Below, piece by piece: positions 58,158 through 64,000 of a stretch of 64,000 bases of DNA. The DNA comes from Anodontia alba (lineage: Eukaryota > Mollusca > Bivalvia > Lucinida > Lucinidae): assembly GCA_964016985.1 (NCBI GenBank), contig OZ024828.1:4303701-4367700 (forward strand), in the 5' to 3' direction. The position numbers were made by a program, and so were the translations under genes. Within the stretch, counting starts at the first letter, position 1. Each line of letters opens with the position of its first letter. Below the pieces are notes generated by a model, which saw nothing but the letters and a program-made list of their open reading frames with translations, did no database searches and was not told where the DNA came from.

Positions 58158-58383
58158 TTAACCCATTTGTGCCAAGCGTCCTATAAATGGGACATTGACA
58201 GTGTAGACCCAGATCAGACGCTACAGAACGCGGCGTCTGATTAGGGTCTACAGTGTTTGCATTAAGTACAGGAATTTCTGAACAAGAAGGAAATAATAAA
58301 AACTAATCAGACACCCCTTTTACTGGAAATGGACTGGTCTAAAGAGGTATGGTAGAAGAATTCACTCTGCATAAATGGGTTAA
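58158..58383. mobile_element. TTAA MITE, CCCATTTRTGC ends, copy 2
   Basis: A TTAA at each end, CCCATTTGTGC and GCATAAATGGG termini, and an inverted GTGTAGACCC / GGGTCTACAG pair. It is related, in reverse orientation, to 16558-16774. Its right TTAA directly abuts the foldback MITE at 58384. Confidence 0.87.
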
Positions 58384-58657
58384 CATCACGAAAACATACC
58401 TATATAATTTTGACCCCCTTAAACCCCACTTTTATATAGTAAAACTGGGGTTTACAGGGGTATACATTATTTTTCTTATTTGTGCTCAAAAACATAGATT
58501 GCGGGTATTCGTTAGAACCGCCTCGCCGAGGCGGTTCTAACGAGTACCCACAATGTTTTGAGCAGAAATATGAAAATATCGGAGTTTTTTACCTGAAAAT
58601 TTTCGGTTTTTGGAGGCGAAATTTTCTATATACTTGAATAGGCGTGTTTTCGTAATG
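58384..58657 (+). mobile_element. Foldback MITE (ACGAAAACATGCC family), copy C
   Basis: CATCACGAAAACATACCTAT at the left, ATAGGCGTGTTTTCGTAATG at the right; perfect central inverted GTTAGAACCGCCTCG / CGAGGCGGTTCTAAC. Confidence 0.88.
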
Positions 58658-58806
58658 AACCAGCAAAAGCGAATAACAAAGCCACATAGTGTAATGATAA
58701 ATGCACAAAGCCTAATGTCCAATTCACATAGTCTAACAATAAAGTCACATAATGAAATACTATACCCGTATATAGTAACATCAAACTCGTATAAAAGAAT
58801 GACAAC

Positions 58807-58916
58807 CCAGCTAGCATTCTTTATAAACTTATAGCGGGCCGTTATCGGCCCGTCAGGGTAGCTGACGGGCCGATAACGGCCCGCTATATATAGATTTATA
58901 AAGAATGCTTACTGGG
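58807..58916. mobile_element. Near-perfect palindromic element, GC-rich core
   Basis: Arms of about 50 bp run from CCCAGCTAGCATTCTTTATA to GGCCCGTCAG and back, around a 5-base loop. The core (AGCGGGCCGTTATCGGCCCG) is far more GC-rich than its surroundings. It probably is a foldback MITE. Extrusion as a cruciform, or a strong hairpin in RNA, would be expected. Confidence 0.8.
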
Positions 58917-59188
58917 AAGCCATATAAAGTAACAAATTGTCACAAACGAAAGGTATTTGAGCCATATAAGACAGCCATGGCGTTCCATAATAACCTGCTG
59001 GTGGTGATCTATGTGACATTAAACTGATAAGCGTTTCTGCTTTTAATCAGTTTTGTACATCATGTTGAGACAAAGGTGACTGTTTATTGCATAGATGAAC
59101 TAGGTCAGATACATGTCTTCACCATATGAAGTTCCTTGAAATAATCGTTTGACCACAGACTACCTTATTTACCCTAGATATTCCGACA

Positions 59189-59495
59189 GCCGGCCTCGGT
59201 GGCTCAGTTGGATGCGCTTCCGACTGGGGATCAGGAGGTTGCGGGTTCGACCCCCACCGGGTCGGCAACATTATTTCGTGGAGATTTGATCATGAAATAT
59301 TTTCTACGGTCATTCTCTCCATTCCGCTGATTCAAGAAGGGCAGTTGTTAGTTTCTGGTGAAGAAAGTGCACAATATTGGTTAACCGCTTAGAGGACTAA
59401 GCCTGCCCAGTAAACGTGTGGTTAGGTAAACTGAACGCACTCGACATGACCCCATTGGATTGACTGGGCCGTAAAACCTCAACACAAACAAACAA
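59189..59495 (+). mobile_element. Full-length tRNA-derived SINE
   Basis: Same head, body and ACAAACAAA tail as 47518-47823. The 11-bp duplication ATATTCCGACA flanks it (59178-59188, 59496-59506). Confidence 0.93.
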
Positions 59496-59691
59496 ATATT
59501 CCGACATAGTATAACCTGAGCAAACAGTGCAGACCCAAATCAAAATCCAAACAGTTTGAGTCAGGGTCTGCACTGGGAAATTTTTAGACACAATATTAAT
59601 TAGCAAAATGTTTAAATTTTTAGGATAGGTACTAAAAATTTAGGGTAAATACGTTACTCAGCAAGTTCCTCATAATGCCAGTATACGATAT

Positions 59692-59970
59692 CATCACGAA
59701 AACATGCCTATATAATGTTGACCCCCTTAAACCCCATTTTTATCTAGTAAAACTGGGGTTTACAGGGGTATACATTATTTTTCATATTTCTGCTCAAAAC
59801 ATAGATTGTGGGTACTCGTTAGAACCGCCTCGGCGAGGCGGTTCTAACGAGTACCCACAATCTATGTTTTTGGGCAGACATAAGAAAACTATTAGAATTT
59901 TTTATCTGAAATTTTTCATATTTTGCTGGTAAATGTTCCAATTTATTTAAATAGGCTTGTTTTCGTAATG
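59692..59970 (+). mobile_element. Foldback MITE (ACGAAAACATGCC family), copy D
   Basis: Intact ends CATCACGAAAACATGCCTAT and TTTTCGTAATG with the perfect GTTAGAACCGCCTCG hairpin. Confidence 0.88.
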
Positions 59971-60005
59971 TAATAGGCTGGTCCTTATGCTTTAGCAAAA
60001 TAGCC

Positions 60006-60215
60006 TTAACCCTTAAAACCCTAAGAAAACCTGCATCTGGAAATGTCGTCTGTTTATGTCGTCTACTGAATATTCTAGCAAACTTTTCAAACCTATTTTA
60101 GCATACAGAAGAGCAGTCTGATCTGGGTCCACAATGTTTGCAAAAATGACTTTTAAAATCACAAGCAGATGACAAAGCAGACGACAATTGTTGTGATTGG
60201 CAGTTTAAGGGTTAA
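60006..60215. mobile_element. TTAA MITE, CCCTTAAA ends
   Basis: TTAA flanks CCCTTAAAACC ... TTTAAGGG ends. The centre has CTGATCTGGGTCCACAATGT, the shared motif. A third TTAA family by its ends. Confidence 0.75.
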
Positions 60216-60411
60216 GTAAAAAAGTAGCTGTTGTAGGGAGAAGGCTATTGTAGAGAGGTTTAATATATAGAACTTGAAAATTGTACTTTTGACTATCAGA
60301 AAACTGGTTATTATTAGGCAGGTGGTTGTTGTTGAGAGGTGACCGTTAATAGAGTTGCACTGTATATCTTGACAATACTGAACATTATTTGCGTGTCGTA
60401 CTATTGTTCTA

Positions 60412-60414
60412 GAA

Positions 60415-60453
<39 letters not shown>

Positions 60454-60455
60454 AC
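60412..60455 (+). repeat. AAAT microsatellite
   Basis: About ten AAAT units, followed by an unremarkable AT-rich region. Confidence 0.95.
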
Positions 60456-60691
60456 CTTAGGCTTTCATGTCAAGACAGATAAAAGAATAGACCTGCATAT
60501 GACATGTATGTGTACGCGCAGTTCGAAAAAAAAATGTTCATGAAAAGCGAGGCTATTTGTAAAATGCTCTTTACCAATGTAAGCGCAAAAATCAGTTTTC
60601 CAAGATAAGCGCTGTTTTGTGTAGTACACAGTCGCCAATTTTCCTATTTAAGCGCTTTTCCTAGTTAGTCGCTTGACATACGTATTTATAG

Positions 60692-60856
60692 ATAAACTGT
60701 TTAAATCTAAACTCCCTGACTTTGTCTATTTCAAAGAGAAAAGTCAGCGGATACAAGATATGAATGGCATATGCAGGAATTCTCGTACTACAGGTACTAA
60801 TCCGCACCAATCGGTCCCTTCTGTGACGTCACAGCATGTCGCTAGTTCTCAGACAG
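60692..60856 (+). CDS. Possible internal exon (weak)
   Basis: An open frame of 55 codons lies between TATTTATAG and CAG|GTACTA, symmetric in phase 1, reading KLPDFVYFKEKSQRIQDM and a Ser/Thr/Gln-rich tail. It has coding-like composition compared with surroundings, but the pyrimidine tract is poor and no domain is visible. It could belong with the exon at 62567. Chance is a real alternative. Confidence 0.22.
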
Positions 60857-60899
60857 GTACTAGTGTGGAAATGTATAGAATTATATAGGAGCCCATCAT

Positions 60900-62180
60900 T
60901 TAACTAATAAAATCATTTATTTTCAATAATACGAGATATTATTATAACCTCGCAATAGATGGGAAAATGTATCTGCTTCAATTTGATACCAAATTTGTTG
61001 AAATAAGATAAATTTTAAAATGGCCCAGATTGTAATGAATGCTACAAGGGTTTTTCCTTATTAAGTCTTTGTATTTTACAACAAAAATGAAAAATTGCCT
61101 TGATTCAATCGCCCAAAAGTCATATTTTTTAAAATTTCTCCGTTCATTATAACCTCTCATTCGATAGATCTATTTAATATCTATAGTTATGTAATAAAAT
61201 ATTGAATAAATTATTTTATTAAAAATGGCCCACAGGTTGCAGAATATAGCTATATTTTAAAAATGCGGAGAGAAAATGTGTAATGATTACACAGACGCAG
61301 GTCTTGTGTACACATGATACTAGCATGAATTGCAAAAGAGGTTGTAAGAATTGGAAAATAAAAAAGAATTGGTATCCATTGATAGTATTATAAAGATTAT
61401 TTAGCGTCAAAAAGGAAAACAAAGATATATATTTATGATAATATAAATTTATTTATTTAATTTTTGTTTGTGTCGAATTATGTTTTTATTCCGCAATTTA
61501 TTGAAGCTTTAATGAAAATTTGATATAATTACTTTTGACCATAGGAAAACTACAAACTGCTTAATTACTTTTTTTTTTTTTTTTGTTTAATGATGAAAAA
61601 AAAAATGCTTTGTCGGGATACAAGAAAAATACCTAAATGCGCGGCCACTCTTGCGATGTTTTCTTAATAACAATTACTGCTAATGAATGCCAATTATGTC
61701 CTTATCTTGACAAAAGAAAACAACGAAATCACTTTTTACATAATTGACATACATGCTTATGCGCAATTTTAATTACACAAACAGAATCAAATCCAATATT
61801 TGATCTTTTTGCATAAACTAGCACTTTAATTGACACGATTTGCTCATTTTAGATTCCTGTACACAAATAAGGACTAAATGAATGAGATTGAGTCTCTCTC
61901 TCTTAAACGTTCTCTAAATCTGTGAATAACAAGAGTCTCTCCAAATAAAAGCAGCATTAAATATGACGTGCAACCATTGTAGTTCCAGATCAGCATGTGC
62001 ATACATTTTTTTCTCTGATAGAATGTGCAAGCTCTATTCAACATGCGGTGTTAAATATGTATATTTAATAAAAAAAATATAATATTTAAAACAAAATACA
62101 TTAAAACAAAATGATAATTGATATTATTTTCAGAAATTTTGTTTCATAAAATGGTTATCTAGGAAATTAAAACATAATGA
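60900..62180. other. Gene-free AT-rich stretch
   Basis: Very AT-rich, with A and T runs and no splice-bounded frame. The segment 61927-62050 is directly repeated at 62953-63057. Confidence 0.5.
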
Positions 62181-62189
62181 TACTAATGA

Positions 62190-62246
62190 TATTATTATTA
62201 TTATTAGTAGTAGTAGTAGTATTTACTACTACTATTATTATTAGTA
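62190..62246 (+). repeat. ATT/AGT microsatellite, self-complementary
   Basis: ATT repeats, then AGT repeats, then ACT and ATT repeats; the AGT and ACT blocks are complementary and can pair as a hairpin. Confidence 0.85.
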
Positions 62247-62566
62247 TGTTGTACATCACAATTCCGAAGAATAAATATTATTAAGCTGGTCATATTCGAA
62301 ATGTTTTATTTTGTAAAATAGCCACATGGATAGTTTATACTATCGTACATGTGTATTTAGGGGTAAAATGTTGGTAATTACCGTATAAACCCTATTAGAC
62401 ACATTAAATTACTATTATACTGAAATTTGATCAAGTCCGTTTGGCTACCTATTGACACAGCTTATACCTGCTATCTGAGTGGCAAACAGTGTAGACCTTT
62501 GTTAAGATACTCTGTGATGTAATGTCTGATCAGGGTCACTGCCTTTTCTTATGGTGTGTTTATCAG

Positions 62567-62779
62567 AATCCCGAGGTTAAATACTATAAACCACTTTCTC
62601 AGTCAGATTCAAAAAAATTGTTGAGTACACACCTTTTCAAACATTACTCTAAAGACAATTGTTTCAAAAACAAACCTGGGACACCAGATGATTCGATCAA
62701 GTTCTACTCTTTACAACACTTGCCCTATCTTTTTAACAATGCCATTACAGAACCAGCTGATTTATCTAAACATTGCTGG
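62567..62779 (+). CDS. Internal exon of an unidentified host gene
   Basis: 213 bases, 71 codons, phase 0 at both ends. The acceptor is a T-rich tract ending TTTATCAG|AATCCC and the donor is CTGG|GTAAGTG, close to consensus. The peptide begins NPEVKYYKPLSQSDSKKLLS and ends LPYLFNNAITEPADLSKHCW. It is mixed helical, without Cys motifs. The pattern of a leucine-rich helix, a spacer and LPYLF faintly recalls the linker after NACHT domains in animal STAND proteins, but I cannot name it. The surrounding introns carry GTAGACCC-type MITE motifs on both sides. Other exons of this gene were not found. Confidence 0.55.
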
Positions 62780-64000
62780 GTAAGTGTAAAATAGTGTAGA
62801 CCCTGAACACACAATGCGTAATGTGACATTTGATCTGGGTCTACACCGTTGGCACAGACCTCTCTGTCTAAAAATCTAGGATAGTAGTAACAGTCATAAT
62901 CCAAGGAAAACGACATTTTATCCATATTTGCTAATTACCCAACACAAAAACAACACGAGTCTCTCCAAATAAAAGCAGCAACCATTGTAGTTCCAGATCA
63001 GCATGTGCATACATTTTTCTTTGATAGATTGTGCAAGCTGTATTCAACATGCAGTATAGACTGATCAATGTATTTCAGCGGACACAGACTAATCGGGTCT
63101 ACATTGATCGCATAATTCGTAAGGCCCATTTTTTTTTTTTTTTTTTTTTTTTTTTGAAAAAGATTCAATCATAATTGTTTAATTTTTTACTTGAAGACAT
63201 CTCAAAGTTCTTGAAACGATCAACAAAACATTTTACTTTCATTTATATTAGCATTAAAAAAATTGTTCAAACATATATAAATACAAGTTAAATAACAGCA
63301 CGTTGTTTATTTTCTGGTTCCATTTGTCTACCATTATTATTATTATCCCGTGGGAACTAGAAGCCTCAGGCCACTGGACAATGTAATAATAGCTTAATCT
63401 ATTCCTCATGGAATAAAAACAAAGTGGTCAAAATATCAAATGAACATCAACATTTGAAAAGGACCATTATAACTATGATCAAGGAATATGGGCAAACAAA
63501 GCACCATCTTTAACCCTGTAACTAAATAAACACTAATTACTGTAGAATATATTGATTAAGATTTAAAATCCTGATCCCAGAGTGTGCAGATGCGCAGACT
63601 GATCTGGATCTTTAGTGTTTGCATAATACATAATTTCCCTTTTTTCATAATCTGACACAACTGCCCTTTATCTGAAACAGGTCACATGGTTTAGCAATTC
63701 TTGAGATGATAAGATAAAACTAGAAATAGCATATTCTACATTAATTTTTATGAAAGTTTTTTGACAGTTTGTCTATTTTTTTTCCTTAAGTTTAAATGAT
63801 TGTTAAACAACGTTCATGCATCAAGGGAAAAGTGATGATGATATTCTTATTTTTCCCAGAAAGTAGGCTTTGACATGTCATGCGAATTGTCTCCAACAGA
63901 GATTGTATCAAACTATCATCAGTAATTAAATACAACCTTAATTAATCAACTCATTTGTTCTCTTAGATTAACTATTGTTCTTCATTTTAAAATCTTACTG
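62780..64000. other. Gene-free stretch to the window end
   Basis: Intronic or intergenic AT-rich sequence with a 27-base T run at 63129-63155 and GGTCTACA-type motifs at about 62840, 63100 and 63600. No second exon was recognised. Confidence 0.5.

Larger units (their letters stand above)
57175..58810 (+). repeat. Degenerate 20-24 bp ACATAACGTAATGA array, split by insertions
   Basis: Words such as ACTCACATAACGTAATGA and relatives occur at 57175-57370, 58075-58157 and 58660-58805. The intervening segments are a low-complexity block (57380-58070, with G-, A- and C-runs), the TTAA MITE (58158-58383) and the foldback MITE (58384-58657). Confidence 0.65.

Overview
The window is eukaryotic nuclear DNA, almost certainly from a mollusc and most likely a bivalve. 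It is AT-rich and gene-poor, dense in short inverted-repeat transposons and minisatellite-bearing repeats, carries tRNA-derived SINEs with perfect target-site duplications, and contains metazoan-type retroelements (DIRS-like, CR1/Jockey-like, L1/Tx1-like). The species call is an inference from repeat vocabulary. Nothing bacterial (operons, CRISPR, Shine-Dalgarno genes) is present.

Layout. 1-10.0 kb: repeat elements built of diverged tandem units (about 150-155 bp, 148 bp and 340 bp) whose 3' ends share one conserved hairpin. 10.07-10.31 kb: a hairpin MITE. 10.36-16.54 kb: a nearly intact tyrosine-recombinase retrotransposon of DIRS type on the minus strand (gag-like, RT/RNase H, tyrosine recombinase), flanked on its left by a 326-bp palindromic derivative. 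16.56-27.34 kb: two more long array elements (145-bp and 165-bp units) that have been invaded by a CAGG-ended transposon pair with 6-bp duplications and by a mariner, which itself contains another array element. 27.5-30.3 kb: a host gene exon on the minus strand (probable mitochondrial FASTKD-like protein) surrounded by TTAA-type MITEs. 30.5-32.2 kb: a 151-bp array. 32.2-36 kb: MITE debris and a SINE. 36.25-40.7 kb: two degraded non-LTR retrotransposons around a pogo-like element. 40.8-46.4 kb: tRNA-headed repeats, foldback MITEs, and a triple family of TGAGCC-ended MITEs. 46.0-46.7 kb: two spliced exons of a PHD-like zinc-finger gene on the minus strand. 47.5-49.1 kb: a SINE and a LINE 3' end. 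51.8-57.0 kb: a 5-kb, 41-bp minisatellite containing a large inverted repeat. 57.1-60.5 kb: a short-unit array broken up by nested insertions. 60.7-62.8 kb: one likely and one doubtful plus-strand host exon.

The host coding content that can be supported is small: one N-terminal exon at 28.8-29.6 kb (minus), two consecutive exons at 46.0-46.7 kb (minus) and one internal exon at 62.57-62.78 kb (plus). Each belongs to a gene whose remaining exons are not visible here, as expected for long introns. Everything else is mobile or repetitive DNA. The nesting order can be read in several places and gives relative ages for the families. I found no convincing new multi-gene system. The most unusual structures are the inverted minisatellite at 52-54.5 kb, the conserved hairpin 3' terminus shared by otherwise different array elements, the 6-bp-duplication transposon pair, and a roughly 19-base motif that recurs about 20 times in otherwise different short repeats.
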